From positions 58,856 to 122,855 of the forward strand of contig NZ_JAAGWH010000014.1 in the NCBI RefSeq assembly GCF_010682105.1: a stretch of DNA of 64,000 nucleotides, given 5' to 3'. Both the position numbers and the translations under genes were made by a program. The notes under the pieces are model-generated. The model ran no database searches. It saw nothing but the letters and a program-made list of their open reading frames with translations, and was not told the DNA's origin. Below, one piece after another: positions 1 through 10,115 of this stretch. This stretch comes from Modestobacter muralis (GTDB taxonomy: Bacteria; Actinomycetota; Actinomycetes; Mycobacteriales; Geodermatophilaceae). How positions within the stretch are numbered: position 1 is the stretch's first letter; each line of letters begins with the position of its first letter.

Positions 1-486
1 CGGGATCACGATGAGCGTGTCGCACTCGTTGCGCAGTTCTTCGATGCCCGACTCGGCCTGGACCGCCCGCCGCTTCCCCTCGAAGGAGAACGGACGGGTG
101 ACCACGCCGATGGTGAGGGCACCGAGCTTGCGGGCGATGGAGGCGACGACCGGCGCACCACCGGTGCCCGTGCCACCACCCTCGCCCGCCGTCACGAAGA
201 CCATGTCGGCGCCCTTGAGCACTTCTTCGATCTCCTCGCGGTGGTCCTCGGCGGCCTGGCGACCGACGTCGGGCTGGGCGCCGGCGCCCAGGCCACGGGT
301 GAGCTCGCGGCCGACGTCGAGCTTGACGTCGGCGTCGCTCATCAGCAGCGCCTGCGCGTCGGTGTTGATCGCGATGAACTCGACGCCCTTGAGGCCGACC
401 TCGATCATGCGATTGACCGCGTTCACGCCGCCGCCGCCGATGCCGACGACCTTGATGACCGCGAGGTAGTTGTGCGGAGGTGTCAT
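1..486 (-). CDS. ftsZ: Cell division GTPase FtsZ, N-terminal part
   Basis: Tubulin-like GTPase that polymerises into the cytokinetic Z-ring. Only the first 162 codons lie in the window, and the gene runs off the left edge on a codon boundary. The visible protein begins [20 protein letters not shown] and carries the nucleotide-binding N-terminus, the tubulin signature GGGTGTG (residues 103-109) and the [10 protein letters not shown] stretch (131-140) typical of FtsZ. The ATG is preceded by GGGGAG with 6 nt spacing. It is the last visible gene of the dcw cluster, downstream of ftsQ, separated by a 340-bp gap that probably holds its own promoters. Identification is secure; the C-terminal tail cannot be judged. 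Confidence 0.98.
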   Translation of the reverse strand, partial: MTPPHNYLAVIKVVGIGGGGVNAVNRMIEVGLKGVEFIAINTDAQALLMSDADVKLDVGRELTRGLGAGAQPDVGRQAAEDHREEIEEVLKGADMVFVTAGEGGGTGTGGAPVVASIARKLGALTIGVVTRPFSFEGKRRAVQAESGIEELRNECDTLIVIP

Positions 487-826
487 GCCGCGCTCCCCAA
501 CTGGACCTTCATCCTCAGGTTAAGCCTTATAGTTATGTCAACTGGTGGGTGTGTGGTCGAAGTTAGGTGTGCCCTCGACTGCCAGCAAGCACCTCCCCGG
601 CGTCGGCGTGTCCTGACTGTGATGTCGCACGGGGAACGGGCGACCCGCCTGTCACATCTGACTCACTCGGCGTGACGACCCGCGCCTGGATGTCTCACGC
701 AGGGGTTCAGACGTCCGCTCGGTGCCCGCCGACCGGACGGTCGCGGAAATCCCAGAACCCGTTCGGGGCCCGGGCGTGTCGTCCGGCCCGTCGCGCCCCG
801 GCCGTGCCCGTGGTCGAGGTCGAGGG
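487..826 (-). promoter_or_regulatory. ftsQ-ftsZ intergenic region with putative ftsZ promoter
   Basis: This 340-bp gap has no gene. On the minus strand it contains TTGACATAACTATAAGG (TTGACA at 541-536) in a short A/T-rich island about 50 bp upstream of the ftsZ ATG, in otherwise extremely GC-rich DNA. The TTGACA box is a good -35 candidate; a 17-nt-spaced -10 (CTGAGG, 518-513) is poor, so the exact promoter geometry is unclear. A conserved A/T-rich stretch before ftsZ is known in other actinobacteria, where ftsZ has dedicated promoters. The assignment is inference from position and composition. Confidence 0.45.
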
Positions 827-1666
827 TCAGCGGAGGACGACGGCGTCGGGGGTGCTGACGTCCAGCAGGGCACCGGGCTCGATCGCGCCGGCGTCGATCT
901 GCTGCAGCAGCGCCCCGAGCACCTCGGCCTTGCGATCGGTGAGGTCCGCGCTCCCCCACCGCACGGTCCGCCCGTCGGTGAGAGTGAGCGTCACGTCGTC
1001 GGCGGTGCGCGCCGCGACCCCGGTGAGCTCCGCCCGCACCGCCGCCGGCAGCGCCGTGACCGCTCCGAGCGCCGCCCGGGTCGCGTCGTCGTCCGGCCCG
1101 GGTGCGGACACCTCGAGCGGGACGACGCCGTCGGGCGTGCTGCCGGTGATCGTCTCGAACACCACTCCCCCGGCGTCGACCAGCCGGCGGGCGCCGTCGG
1201 ACCGCACGACCGCGACCGGCACCCGCTCCTGCACGGTCACCACCACCGTCCCCGGCCAGCCCCGGGTGACCTCGACCGAGGCGACCTGCGCCAGCCGGCC
1301 GACGCGGAGGGCGGCCGCGTCGGTGTCCACCCGCGCCAGTGGGGTGCCGACCTCGACGCCGGCGACGCCGACGACCTCCTCGGCGGCCAGCCGCGCGGCG
1401 CCGTCCACCTGCACCGTGCGCACGGCCAGCAGCGGGCTGGCCAGCAGCACCCAGCCGGCGACCGCGAGCAGGAGGACGGCCACGCAGAACCCCACGACCA
1501 GCCGGCGGCGCCGGGCCAGGGTGGCGCGGGCGCCACGGCGGCGGCGCCGGGGACCCAGTGGGGTGACCGGCGCCGACTGCTCCTGCGGGACCTGCCGCCG
1601 GGACGACCCGCTCCTCCGCCGGGGCGAGCCCGCCCGGTCGTTGGTGGTCGTCCCGACCCGGCTCAC
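827..1666 (-). CDS. ftsQ: Cell division protein FtsQ
   Basis: Bitopic divisome protein linking early and late division proteins (FtsQ/DivIB family), 279 residues. The sequence shows a long basic, disordered cytoplasmic tail (1-54), one membrane segment (about 56-78, VVGFCVAVLLLAVAGWVLLA), then a POTRA-like domain starting with VRTVQVDGA and an FtsQ domain rich in VQERVPVAV-type strands. The start is GTG at 1666, overlapping the murC stop as GTGA, so the two genes are translationally coupled. Length and order match dcw clusters of other actinobacteria. It acts in the plasma membrane with FtsL/FtsB and FtsW/FtsI. Confidence 0.95.
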   Translation of the reverse strand: MSRVGTTTNDRAGSPRRRSGSSRRQVPQEQSAPVTPLGPRRRRRGARATLARRRRLVVGFCVAVLLLAVAGWVLLASPLLAVRTVQVDGAARLAAEEVVGVAGVEVGTPLARVDTDAAALRVGRLAQVASVEVTRGWPGTVVVTVQERVPVAVVRSDGARRLVDAGGVVFETITGSTPDGVVPLEVSAPGPDDDATRAALGAVTALPAAVRAELTGVAARTADDVTLTLTDGRTVRWGSADLTDRKAEVLGALLQQIDAGAIEPGALLDVSTPDAVVLR

Positions 1667-3135
1667 CGCGACGGCCCCGTCCCGTCCGCGGCCGCGTCGA
1701 CCACCTCCGGGTCGCCGGCCGCGGGGTCCTCCAGTGCGGCGAGCACCTCCGGGCCGACCATCGACACGTCACCGGCGCCCATGGTGACCACGAGGTCACC
1801 GGGCCGGGCCAGGGCCGCCACCCGCGGCGCGGCCGCCGACCAGGACGGCTCGAACCACACGCGGTCGGGGCCCGGGACCGCGTCGGCGACCAGCCGGCCG
1901 GTCACGCCGGGCACCGGGTCCTCACGGGCGCCGTAGACGTCCATCACGACGACCAGGTCGGCCAGGCCCAGGGCCTCGCCGAAGCCCGCGGCGAACTGCG
2001 CCGTCCGGCTGTAGAGGTGCGGCTGGAAGAGCACGACGAGCCGGCCGGACCCGACCACCGCGCGCGCGGCGTGCAACTGGGCGGCGACCTCGGTCGGGTG
2101 GTGGGCGTAGTCGTCGTAGACGCGCACGCCGGCCACGGTGCCCTTGAGCTCGAACCGCCGGTGCACGCCGCCGAAGCGCTCGAGCCCGCTGATCAGCCCG
2201 GACGCCGGCAGGCCCAGCTCCAGCCCGGCCAGCAGGGCGGCGGCACTGTTGAGCGCCATGTGCGCACCGGGCAGCTGGATGTGCACCTCGCCGAGCTCGC
2301 GGCCGTCGAGGACGGCGGTGTAGCGGGTGCCGTCGGCGGCCACGCGCAGGTCGACCAGCCGCAGGTCGGCGTCCGGGCCCTGGCCGTAGGTGCGCACCCG
2401 CGCGACCCCGCCCACGCCGGCGAGTCTGGCCGCGCCCGGGTCGTCGGCGCAGAGGACCAGGAAGCCCTCGGCCGGCACGGTGTGCACGAAGGTGTCGAAG
2501 GCCGCCTCGACCGCGGCCAGGTCGCCGTAGTTGTCCAGGTGGTCGGCCTCGACGTTGGTGACGATGGCCCCGAGCGGGGCCAGCAGCAGGAACGACCGGT
2601 CGCTCTCGTCGGCCTCGGCCAGGAAGACGTCGCCCTGCCCGGCGTGGGCGTTGGACCCGGACTCGTTCAGCGTGCCGCCGATGGCGAAGGACGGGTCGAC
2701 CCCGCACGCCTGCACCGCGACGGTGAGCATCGAGGTGGTCGAGGTCTTGCCGTGCGTGCCGGCCACCGCGACGCTGCGCCGCCCGGCCATGACCGCGGCC
2801 AGCGCGACGGCCCGGGGCAGCACCCGCAGGCCGCGCTCCCGGGCGGTGACGAGCTCGGGGTTCTCGTCGCGGATGGCGGTGGAGACCACCACGGTCGCGG
2901 CGTCGCCGAGGTGCGCGCCCTCGTGGCCGACCTCGACCCGCGCCCCGAGGGCGGCCAGGGCCCGCAGTGTGGAGGAGTCGCGGCGGTCGCTGCCGGAGAC
3001 GGGCACGCCGCGGGCCAGCATGATCCGCGCGATGCCGCTCATCCCGGCGCCGCCGATGCCGATGAAGTGGACCGCGCCCAGCTCGTCCAGCGCCGGGATG
3101 GGGCCGGTCCAGGCGGCGACGTCGTCGGCGCTCAT
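1663..3135 (-). CDS. murC: UDP-N-acetylmuramate--L-alanine ligase MurC
   Basis: Cytoplasmic ATP-dependent ligase that adds L-alanine to UDP-MurNAc, the first amino-acid step of the peptidoglycan stem. The 490-residue protein has the N-terminal Rossmann motif [14 protein letters not shown] (23-36), the Mur-ligase P-loop GTHGKTSTT (126-134), and the central-domain stretches EADESDRSF and [10 protein letters not shown] expected of MurC. ATG at 3135 overlaps the murG stop as ATGA. The reading frame stays open far upstream, inside murG, but homology begins only after MSADDVAAW. Downstream it overlaps ftsQ by 4 nt. Confidence 0.97.
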   Translation of the reverse strand: MSADDVAAWTGPIPALDELGAVHFIGIGGAGMSGIARIMLARGVPVSGSDRRDSSTLRALAALGARVEVGHEGAHLGDAATVVVSTAIRDENPELVTARERGLRVLPRAVALAAVMAGRRSVAVAGTHGKTSTTSMLTVAVQACGVDPSFAIGGTLNESGSNAHAGQGDVFLAEADESDRSFLLLAPLGAIVTNVEADHLDNYGDLAAVEAAFDTFVHTVPAEGFLVLCADDPGAARLAGVGGVARVRTYGQGPDADLRLVDLRVAADGTRYTAVLDGRELGEVHIQLPGAHMALNSAAALLAGLELGLPASGLISGLERFGGVHRRFELKGTVAGVRVYDDYAHHPTEVAAQLHAARAVVGSGRLVVLFQPHLYSRTAQFAAGFGEALGLADLVVVMDVYGAREDPVPGVTGRLVADAVPGPDRVWFEPSWSAAAPRVAALARPGDLVVTMGAGDVSMVGPEVLAALEDPAAGDPEVVDAAADGTGPSR

Positions 3136-4292
3136 CGGGTTCCTCTCCGGGTGGCGACGTCCAGCACCAGGTCGGCCAGCCGTTCGTCGGCGTCGGGGGT
3201 GCCCGCGGCGGCGGCGTGCGCGGCCAGCGCGGACAGCGCGGTGGGGTCGGTGAGCAGCGGGACCAGCTCGGCGGTGATCCACGCCGGGTCCAGGTCGGCG
3301 TCGGCCACCAGCAGCCCGCCCCCGGCCTCGACCACCGGCAGCGCGTTGAGCCGCTGCTCGCCGTTGCCGATGGGCAGGGGCACGAAGGCGGCCGGCAGCC
3401 CGACCGCGGACAGCTCGGCGACGGTCACCGCGCCGGACCGGCACAGCGCCAGGTCGGCGGCGGCGTAGGCGAGGTCCATCCGCTCCAGGTAGTCCACGAC
3501 GACGTAGGGCGCCGACCCGGCCGGGCGGGCGGGGACGGCGACGTCGGTGTTCTTCGGGCCGCGGGCGTGCAGCACCTGCACCCCGGCGGCGGTCAGCGCG
3601 TCGGCGGCACCGACCGCGGCCCGGTTGAGCGAGGCCGCCCCCTGCGAGCCGCCGAAGACCAGCAGCGTCGGCCGGTCGGCGTGCAGGCCGAAGGCTGCGC
3701 GGGCCTCGGCCCGGCGCGCGGCCCGGTCCAGGCCGGTGATCGAGGTGCGCAGCGGCATGCCCACGTGCACCCCGCCGTGCAGCGGCGTGCCGGGCACGGT
3801 CAGCGCGACCCGCGCCGCGACCCGGGCACCGATCCGGTTGGCGAGCCCGGGCAGCGCGTTCTGCTCGTGCACGACGACCGGGACGCCTGCCCGGCGGGCG
3901 GCGAGGTAGGCCGGCAGCGCCACGTAGCCACCGAAGCCCACGACCACGTCGGCGCCCAGCTCGGTGAGCAGCGCGCGCGTCTCGGACACGGCGCGGACGA
4001 TCCGGCCGGGCACCCGGAGCAGGTCCGGCGTGGGCTTGCGGGGCAGCGGCACCGGCGGGATGAGCCTCAGGTCGTACCCGCGGGCGGGCACCAGCCGGGT
4101 CTCCATGCCGCGGGAGGTGCCCAGGCAGGTCACCCGGGGGGTGCCACCGGGGGCGGTGCTGCGGCGGGTGAGGGCGTCGGCGAGGGCGAGCATGGGCTCG
4201 ATGTGCCCACCGGTGCCACCGCCCGCGAGCACCACGTGCACGCGGCGGTGGGCCGGGCGGGTCGGCCCGGCGTCGTTCGAGGAGGAGGTCAC
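3132..4292 (-). CDS. murG: UDP-GlcNAc:lipid I N-acetylglucosaminyltransferase MurG
   Basis: Membrane-associated GT28 glycosyltransferase that converts lipid I to lipid II on the inner face of the membrane. The 386-residue protein shows the N-terminal glycine-rich loop [10 protein letters not shown] (24-33), the HEQNALPG acceptor-site motif, FGGSQGA at the start of the C-terminal Rossmann domain, and [13 protein letters not shown], a slightly varied form of the UDP-GlcNAc-binding signature. The start is GTG at 4292, overlapping the ftsW stop (GTGA). Complete and of normal length. Confidence 0.97.
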   Translation of the reverse strand: MTSSSNDAGPTRPAHRRVHVVLAGGGTGGHIEPMLALADALTRRSTAPGGTPRVTCLGTSRGMETRLVPARGYDLRLIPPVPLPRKPTPDLLRVPGRIVRAVSETRALLTELGADVVVGFGGYVALPAYLAARRAGVPVVVHEQNALPGLANRIGARVAARVALTVPGTPLHGGVHVGMPLRTSITGLDRAARRAEARAAFGLHADRPTLLVFGGSQGAASLNRAAVGAADALTAAGVQVLHARGPKNTDVAVPARPAGSAPYVVVDYLERMDLAYAAADLALCRSGAVTVAELSAVGLPAAFVPLPIGNGEQRLNALPVVEAGGGLLVADADLDPAWITAELVPLLTDPTALSALAAHAAAAGTPDADERLADLVLDVATRRGTR

Positions 4293-5977
4293 TGCAGGCG
4301 TCCTGGCCGTTCCGTTCGCGGGGGGTGGGACCGCGGCGTCGGCCGGACCCGCGCGGACGGGGGCTCGGTGCGCTCGCGGGGGACGTCGCGCGGGGCGGGT
4401 CCTGCAGCCGACGACGGCCGGCGGAGCGCGGACGGGCGGTCACCGGCGGGCTGCCGGCCGCGCACAGTCTCCCGGTCCCCCGCGCCCCAGCGCTCCTCCG
4501 GGGTCGGTGCCCAGCCCTCGGCCCGGCGGGCCCGCGCGGGTGCACCGCCCGGCGTCCGGCGCGCGGCGCGCAGGTCACGAGAGGCGGCAGGCTCCGGGCG
4601 CACGCCACGCAGCGGCTCGCCCCGGCGCTCGGACCGCCCGGGGCGCTCGACCGGCCGGGCGGTGGTGCGACTGCCCGACCGGCGCCGGGAGGGCAGCGGG
4701 TCGACTGCGGTGGACGGCGCCGGGGAGAGCAGCCGGGCCAGCCGGCCGCGAGGCTGGGCCTGCAGGTGGGCGACCGCGGCGGGCTCGGCACGGGCGAAGC
4801 GGACCAGCAGCCCGACGATGACGAGGGTGAGCACCAGCGAGGTGCCGCCGGCGGAGATCAGCGGCAGGGTCACCCCGGTGACCGGCAGCAGGCCGACGAC
4901 GTAGCCCATGTTCATGGTGGCCTGGCCGATCAGCCACACGGTGATCGCGGTGCTGGCCAGCTGCACGAACCGGTCGGCCGAGCGGCGGGCGATCCGGAAC
5001 CCGGCCCAGGCCAGGACGGCGTAGAGGCTGATCACCACCAGGCAGCCGAGGAAGCCCATCTCCTCGCCGATGATGGCGAAGATGTAGTCGGACTCGGCCT
5101 GCGGCAGCAGGTTCCACTTCATCGCGCTGTTGCCCAGCCCGACCCCGGCGACGCCGCCCGAGGCCAGCGCGTAGAACCCGCGAATGGCCTGGTATCCACC
5201 GTCGGAGGGGTCGGCGAAGGGGTTCATGAACGAGGTGATCCGGGCCATCCGGTAGGGAGCGGTCACGATCATGAGGGCCACCAGGACAGCTGCGAGACCA
5301 ACAGCCCCGACGATGTAACGGCGGGCGAGTCCACCTGCCCACATCAGCCCGGCCACGACCAGGGAGAGGCTGACCACCGCGCCCATGTCCGGCTCCTTGA
5401 GCAACAAGAGCGACATGAGCACGAAGGTCGGCAGCACCGGCACCAGCAGCGCCCGGGTGGTCAGGTAGCGCTCGCGCAGCGCGATGACGTGCGCGCCCCA
5501 CAGCGCGAAGACCAGCTTGGCGAGCTCGGAGGGCTGGAAGTTGGTCACCTTGAGGTCGAACCAGGCGCGGGAGCCGTTGAGCTCCAGCCCGATGCCCGGG
5601 ACGAGCACCAGGGCGAGCAGGGCGAAGGAGACCAGCATGCCCCAGCCGGCGAACTGCCGGATCCGGCTGATCGGCAGGTGCATCGCCACCAGCATCGCGA
5701 CCAGGCCGAGCCCCGCGAAGACGATCTGGCGCACGCCCGGGAGCCAGGCCGGCTGATCGTCCAGGACGGCCTCGATCGAGGAGGCGGAGAAGACCATGAC
5801 CAGCCCGATGGCCAGCAACATGCCGGCCGAGCCGAGGACCAGGTGTGAGCTGGTCATCGGCGCGTCGAGCCACTCGGGCCCACGCAGCCGGAAGCCGCCG
5901 CCGGTGCGGGCGACCGGGGGCGTGCGTGGCTCGCGGACGGTGGCCGAGCTCCGGCGTTCCCGGGTGCTCGCGGTCAT
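4289..5977 (-). CDS. ftsW: Peptidoglycan polymerase / division protein FtsW
   Basis: SEDS-family glycosyltransferase that polymerises lipid II at the septum with FtsI. About ten membrane segments lie between residues 45 and 410; SEDS signatures include [18 protein letters not shown] and the late GGTSLVLTL. The C-terminal about 150 residues form an unusually long basic, Arg/Pro-rich tail with no predicted fold, a feature of some actinobacterial FtsW proteins. The ATG at 5977 ([10 protein letters not shown]) lies 7 nt after the murD stop. Earlier in-frame codons fall inside murD and encode no FtsW-like sequence. 562 residues. Confidence 0.95.
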   Translation of the reverse strand: MTASTRERRSSATVREPRTPPVARTGGGFRLRGPEWLDAPMTSSHLVLGSAGMLLAIGLVMVFSASSIEAVLDDQPAWLPGVRQIVFAGLGLVAMLVAMHLPISRIRQFAGWGMLVSFALLALVLVPGIGLELNGSRAWFDLKVTNFQPSELAKLVFALWGAHVIALRERYLTTRALLVPVLPTFVLMSLLLLKEPDMGAVVSLSLVVAGLMWAGGLARRYIVGAVGLAAVLVALMIVTAPYRMARITSFMNPFADPSDGGYQAIRGFYALASGGVAGVGLGNSAMKWNLLPQAESDYIFAIIGEEMGFLGCLVVISLYAVLAWAGFRIARRSADRFVQLASTAITVWLIGQATMNMGYVVGLLPVTGVTLPLISAGGTSLVLTLVIVGLLVRFARAEPAAVAHLQAQPRGRLARLLSPAPSTAVDPLPSRRRSGSRTTARPVERPGRSERRGEPLRGVRPEPAASRDLRAARRTPGGAPARARRAEGWAPTPEERWGAGDRETVRGRQPAGDRPSALRRPSSAAGPAPRDVPRERTEPPSARVRPTPRSHPPRTERPGRLQ

Positions 5978-5984
5978 CGTCGGC

Positions 5985-7388
5985 TCAGCCCAGCGCGCGG
6001 ACGGCGTCGGCGAAGGCGCGGCCCCGGTGGGCGTAGTCGGTGAAGACGTCCATCGACGCCGCGGCCGGGGCCAGCAGGACGGTGTCACCGGGACCCGCCA
6101 GCGCGGCGGCGGCGGCCACGACCTGCGCCATCACGGTCTCCCCGTACGTCCCATCCGCACCCATGGCCCCATCGTCGCCGCTGGGGACCACCGTGCGCGG
6201 GACCGACGGGGCGTGTCGCGCCAGTGACCGGGCCAGCTCCTCCCGGTCCCGGCCCAGCAGCACGACCCCGGCCAGCCGCGGCGCGACAGCGGCGACCAGC
6301 GGGTCGACGTCGGCGCCCTTGAGCAGGCCACCGGCGATCCAGACCACCCGCGGGTAGGCCGCCAGCGAGGCGCCGGCCGCGTGCGGGTTGGTGGCCTTGC
6401 TGTCGTCGACGAAGTCCACTCCCCCGACCCGGCCGACCAGCACGTTGCGGTGGGCCCCGCCGGTGAAGGCGGTCAGCCCCCGGCGCACGCCGTCGGCGTC
6501 GACCCCGGCGACCCGGGCGAGGGCCGCCGCGGCCATCGCGTTGACCAGGTTGTGCGGGCCGCTGACCTGCAGCTCACCGGTGCCGACGAGGACGTCGCCG
6601 GCCGGGTCGGTGCTGAACGCACGGTCGACCAGGTCGCTCCCCCGCACCCCGAACTGGCCGGTCGCGGGCTCGTCCAGCGTCACGGTCACCGGGTGCGGGT
6701 GGGCGGCGACCAGCGCGGCGGCGACCAGGTCACCGGCGTCGGCGACCGCGACCGGGGCCAGCCGCAGCAGCCGGGCCTTGGCGTCGCGGTAGGCGGTGAA
6801 GGAGCCGTGCCAGTCGACGTGGTCGTCGGCGACGTTGAGCACGCACGCCGCGGCCGGGGCGATCGAGCTCGACCAGTGCAGCTGGAAGCTGGACAGCTCC
6901 ACGGCGATCGCGTCGAAGCTGGGCCGGCCGTCGGCGTCGCGGGCGGTGACGACCTCGACCAGCGGACGGCCGACGTTGCCGGCGGCCACCGCGCGCAGGC
7001 CACCGGCCAGCAGCACCTGCTCGAGCATCGTCACGGTGGTGGTCTTGCCGTTGGTGCCGGTCACCGCGTACCAGGGCGCCGGCTGGCCTCCCGGGGCCGC
7101 GATGCGCAGCCGCCAGGCCAGCTCGGGCTCACCGATCACCTCGATGCCGCGCTCGGCGGCCGCGACCAGGAGGGGGTTGTCCGGCCGCCAGCCCGGGGAG
7201 GTGACCACCAGGTCGACGTCCTCGGGCGGGGTGGAGACCGCGCCCAGCCAGTGGGCCCCGGCGGCGACCAGCTCGGCGAGCACCACCGGCTCCCGCGCGT
7301 CGGTGAGCGCGACGTCGTCCCCGCGGGCCAGCAGCACCCGCGCAGCAGCGACCCCGGAGACGCCGAGCCCGGCGACGAGGACGGCCAT
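5985..7388 (-). CDS. murD: UDP-MurNAc-L-alanine--D-glutamate ligase MurD
   Basis: Cytoplasmic ligase adding D-glutamate to UDP-MurNAc-L-Ala. The 467-residue protein starts with the nucleotide-fold motif MAVLVAGLGVSG, has the P-loop GTNGKTTT (111-118), the AVELSSFQL motif, NVADDHVDWHG and DDSKATNPHAA, all diagnostic of MurD. Its ATG (7388-7386) shares one base with the mraY stop (TGATG). Normal length and intact. Confidence 0.97.
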   Translation of the reverse strand: MAVLVAGLGVSGVAAARVLLARGDDVALTDAREPVVLAELVAAGAHWLGAVSTPPEDVDLVVTSPGWRPDNPLLVAAAERGIEVIGEPELAWRLRIAAPGGQPAPWYAVTGTNGKTTTVTMLEQVLLAGGLRAVAAGNVGRPLVEVVTARDADGRPSFDAIAVELSSFQLHWSSSIAPAAACVLNVADDHVDWHGSFTAYRDAKARLLRLAPVAVADAGDLVAAALVAAHPHPVTVTLDEPATGQFGVRGSDLVDRAFSTDPAGDVLVGTGELQVSGPHNLVNAMAAAALARVAGVDADGVRRGLTAFTGGAHRNVLVGRVGGVDFVDDSKATNPHAAGASLAAYPRVVWIAGGLLKGADVDPLVAAVAPRLAGVVLLGRDREELARSLARHAPSVPRTVVPSGDDGAMGADGTYGETVMAQVVAAAAALAGPGDTVLLAPAAASMDVFTDYAHRGRAFADAVRALG

Positions 7389-8470
7389 CACAGGCCCGCG
7401 AAGGAGAGCCAGTCGGCGTAGAACAGCCCCAGCCCGAAGGCCACGGCCATCCCGGTGACCAGCCAGAACCGGACGATGACGGTGTTCTCCGCCCAGCCGG
7501 CCAGCTCGAAGTGGTGGTGCAGCGGCGCCATCCGGAACACCCGCCGCCGGGTGGCCCGGAAGAAGGCGACCTGGATGACCACCGACAGGGTCACCGCGAC
7601 GAAGAGCCCCCCGAGGACGACCAGCAGCAGCTCGGTGCGGGTGACGATCGCCAGACCCGCCATCAGCCCGCCCAGGGCCAGCGATCCGGTGTCGCCCATG
7701 AAGATCCGCGCCGGTGAGGTGTTCCACCACAGGAAGCCCAGACAGGCGCCCATCGCCGACGCGGCGATCAGGGTGACGTCCAGGGGGTCGCGCACGGTGT
7801 AGCAGCCCTCGATGGCCAGAGCCGAGCTGCAGTCGTGGCCGAACTGCCAGAACGAGATGATCACGTAGGAGGCGAACACCATCGCCGAGCAGCCGGCGGC
7901 CAGCCCGTCGAGGCCGTCGGTCAGGTTCACCGCGTTGGAGAACCCGGCGATGAACAGGTAGGCCACCGCGCAGAACAGGAACGCCGGCATGGTCAGCGGA
8001 GCGATGTCCCGGACGAAGGACACGGTCGTGGTCGCCACCGCGGTGCCGTCGGCGCCGTCCTCGATGAGCGCCAGGACGGCGAAGGTCAGCCCGATCACCA
8101 GCTGGCCGACCAGCTTGGCCGTCTTGTTCAGCCCCAGGCTGCGCCGGTAGCGGATCTTGAGGTAGTCGTCGAGGAACCCGACGGTGCCCATGCCGATGAG
8201 CAGGAACAGCAGCAGCAGGCCGGTGGCGGTGACGCCCCGGCCCTCCTGGTTGATCAGGAACAGGTGGGCGACCAGGTAGCCGAGCACGGTGGCCAGCACC
8301 ATGACGGTGCCGCCCATGGTGGGCGTGCCCTTCTTGGCCAGGTGGCTCTCCGGGCCGTCGTCCCGGATCTCCTGACCGAAGCCCTGACGCCGGAAGGCCT
8401 TGATGGCCAGCGGGGTCATCAGGATCGACACGATCAGCCCCACGGCGGCGGCGACCAGGACCGACTTCAC
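7388..8470 (-). CDS. mraY: Phospho-MurNAc-pentapeptide translocase MraY
   Basis: Integral membrane enzyme that transfers phospho-MurNAc-pentapeptide to undecaprenyl phosphate, making lipid I. The 360-residue protein has about ten membrane segments and the family motifs GFLDDYLKI, NAVNLTDGLDGLAAG and MAPLHHHFEL. Start GTG at 8470 overlaps the murE stop (GTGA). In nearly all dcw clusters murF precedes mraY; here mraY follows murE directly, so the junction is tightly coupled and there is no room for murF. Confidence 0.97.
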   Translation of the reverse strand: MKSVLVAAAVGLIVSILMTPLAIKAFRRQGFGQEIRDDGPESHLAKKGTPTMGGTVMVLATVLGYLVAHLFLINQEGRGVTATGLLLLFLLIGMGTVGFLDDYLKIRYRRSLGLNKTAKLVGQLVIGLTFAVLALIEDGADGTAVATTTVSFVRDIAPLTMPAFLFCAVAYLFIAGFSNAVNLTDGLDGLAAGCSAMVFASYVIISFWQFGHDCSSALAIEGCYTVRDPLDVTLIAASAMGACLGFLWWNTSPARIFMGDTGSLALGGLMAGLAIVTRTELLLVVLGGLFVAVTLSVVIQVAFFRATRRRVFRMAPLHHHFELAGWAENTVIVRFWLVTGMAVAFGLGLFYADWLSFAGL

Positions 8471-10023
8471 GCGGTCACCCCCGAAACGGTGCGGAGCAGC
8501 TCGCGCAGCACCGCGCGGTCGTCGAAGGGCAGCACGGAACCTCCCACCTCCTGGCCGGTCTCGTGGCCCTTGCCGGCCACCAGCAGCGTGTCACCCGGTC
8601 GCGCGAGGCCGACGGCCGCGGCCAGCGCGGCCCGCCGGTCGCCGATCTCGAGCACCTCGGCCCGCTGCGGGGCCGGCACCTCCTCCGCCCCGGCGCGCAT
8701 CGCGGACCGGATGGCCCCGGGGTCCTCCGAGCGCGGGTTGTCGTCGGTGATCACGAGCACGTCGCTGCCGGCGGCCGCGGCCGCGCCCATCGCGGGGCGC
8801 TTGCCGGCGTCGCGGTCACCGCCGCAGCCCAGCACGGTGACCAGCCGGCCCGTGGTCGACCCGCGCAGCGCCGTGAGCGCGGTGGCGACCGCGTCCGGGG
8901 TGTGCGCGTAGTCGACGACGGCGACGAAGGGCTGGCCGGCGTCCACCGGCTCCATCCGCCCGGGGACGACGGTGTCGGCGAGCCCGGCCAGCGCGGTCTC
9001 CACCGGCACCCCCACGGCGTCCAGCAGGGCCACGGCCAGCACCGCGTTCGCCACGTTGAAGTCGCCGGGCAGCCGCAGCCGGGCCGGCCAGGTGCGCCCA
9101 CCGGGGCCGCGCAGGGTGAACGTCGAGCCGCCCGCGGGGGCGGGGGCCACGTCGGTGGCCGACCAGTCGGCAGCTGCGCCCGCGGTGCTCACGGTGACCG
9201 TGCGGGGTCCGACCAGCCGGCGTCCGTGCTCGTCGTCGACGTCGACGACCTCGACCTCGGCGCGCCCGTCGAACAGCAGCGCCTTGGCCTGGAAGTAGCT
9301 CTCGACGTCGCCGTGGAAGTCCAGGTGGTCGCGGGAGAGGTTGGTGAACCCGGCGGCGGCGAAGCCCACGCCACCGACCCGGCCCTGCACCAGCGCGTGG
9401 CTGGAGACCTCCATGACCACCGCCTGCACGCCCGAGTCGACCATCGTCGCCAGCAGCGCGTGCAGGTCGGGCGCCTCGGGGGTGGTGCGGACGCTGGGCA
9501 GCTCGGTGGTGACCGGCTCGCCGTCGGCGCCGCGCCCCCGGGTACGGGTCTGCACGGTGCCGATCAGGCCGCTGGGCCGGCCGGCGGCGGCCAGCCCGGC
9601 CTCGACCAGGTAGCTCGTCGTCGTCTTGCCGTTGGTGCCGGTGATGCCCAGCACGGTCAGCTGCTCGCTGGGCCGGCCGTACACCCGGGAGGCGACCGGG
9701 CCGAGCACCGCGCGCGGGTCCTCGACCACGCAGACGGCGACGTCCGGGTCGGTGATCGCGGCACGGCCGGCGGCGTCGGTCAGCACCGCGACCGCCCCCT
9801 GGGCCAGCGCCTCGGGGACGTACGCGGCGCCGTGCGTGCGGGCGCCGGGGAGCGCGGCGTAGAGGTCGCCGGGCCGGACGGCGCCGGAGGCGAGGGTGAC
9901 GCCGGAGACGGTCACCGTGACCTCTCCCTGCACGGGGGTGCCGGTCAGGTCGGCCAGGTCGGCGAGCGGGACAGGGCGGTTCCCCGCAGGTCGGGGAGCC
10001 GACCCGGAGGCGGTCGGGGTCAC
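8467..10023 (-). CDS. murE: UDP-MurNAc-tripeptide synthetase MurE (meso-DAP type)
   Basis: Ligase that adds the third stem residue to UDP-MurNAc-L-Ala-D-Glu. The P-loop GTNGKTTT is at 129-136, and the substrate-specificity motif DNPR (428-431) predicts meso-diaminopimelate; GKGHETGQ near the end is also typical. The GTG at 10023 is chosen because a TAGATT -10-like hexamer lies 8 nt upstream, fitting a leaderless start; no ATG precedes the homology. 518 residues. It is separated from ftsI by 92 nt and overlaps mraY by 4 nt. Confidence 0.95.
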   Translation of the reverse strand: MTPTASGSAPRPAGNRPVPLADLADLTGTPVQGEVTVTVSGVTLASGAVRPGDLYAALPGARTHGAAYVPEALAQGAVAVLTDAAGRAAITDPDVAVCVVEDPRAVLGPVASRVYGRPSEQLTVLGITGTNGKTTTSYLVEAGLAAAGRPSGLIGTVQTRTRGRGADGEPVTTELPSVRTTPEAPDLHALLATMVDSGVQAVVMEVSSHALVQGRVGGVGFAAAGFTNLSRDHLDFHGDVESYFQAKALLFDGRAEVEVVDVDDEHGRRLVGPRTVTVSTAGAAADWSATDVAPAPAGGSTFTLRGPGGRTWPARLRLPGDFNVANAVLAVALLDAVGVPVETALAGLADTVVPGRMEPVDAGQPFVAVVDYAHTPDAVATALTALRGSTTGRLVTVLGCGGDRDAGKRPAMGAAAAAGSDVLVITDDNPRSEDPGAIRSAMRAGAEEVPAPQRAEVLEIGDRRAALAAAVGLARPGDTLLVAGKGHETGQEVGGSVLPFDDRAVLRELLRTVSGVTA

Positions 10024-10031
10024 GACCGCCC

Positions 10032-10037
10032 AATCTA
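10032..10037 (-). promoter_or_regulatory. Putative -10 element of murE (leaderless)
   Basis: TAGATT on the minus strand, 8 nt before the murE GTG, fits the TAnnnT -10 pattern seen before many genes of this window and suggests an internal dcw promoter giving a leaderless murE transcript. Confidence 0.4.
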
Positions 10038-10115
10038 CCGGCGCGGCACCCCGGCGCCCCTCCACCGGGCCACCTCGTGTCGCCCGGGGCGGCCGGTCGG
10101 CGGTCGGGACGGGGA

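Noticed and set aside
663..1799. Long minus-strand open frame antisense/overlapping ftsQ and murC
   Set aside because: Arg/Gly/Ala-rich shadow translation typical of high-GC DNA; the overlapping frames encode clear FtsQ and MurC.
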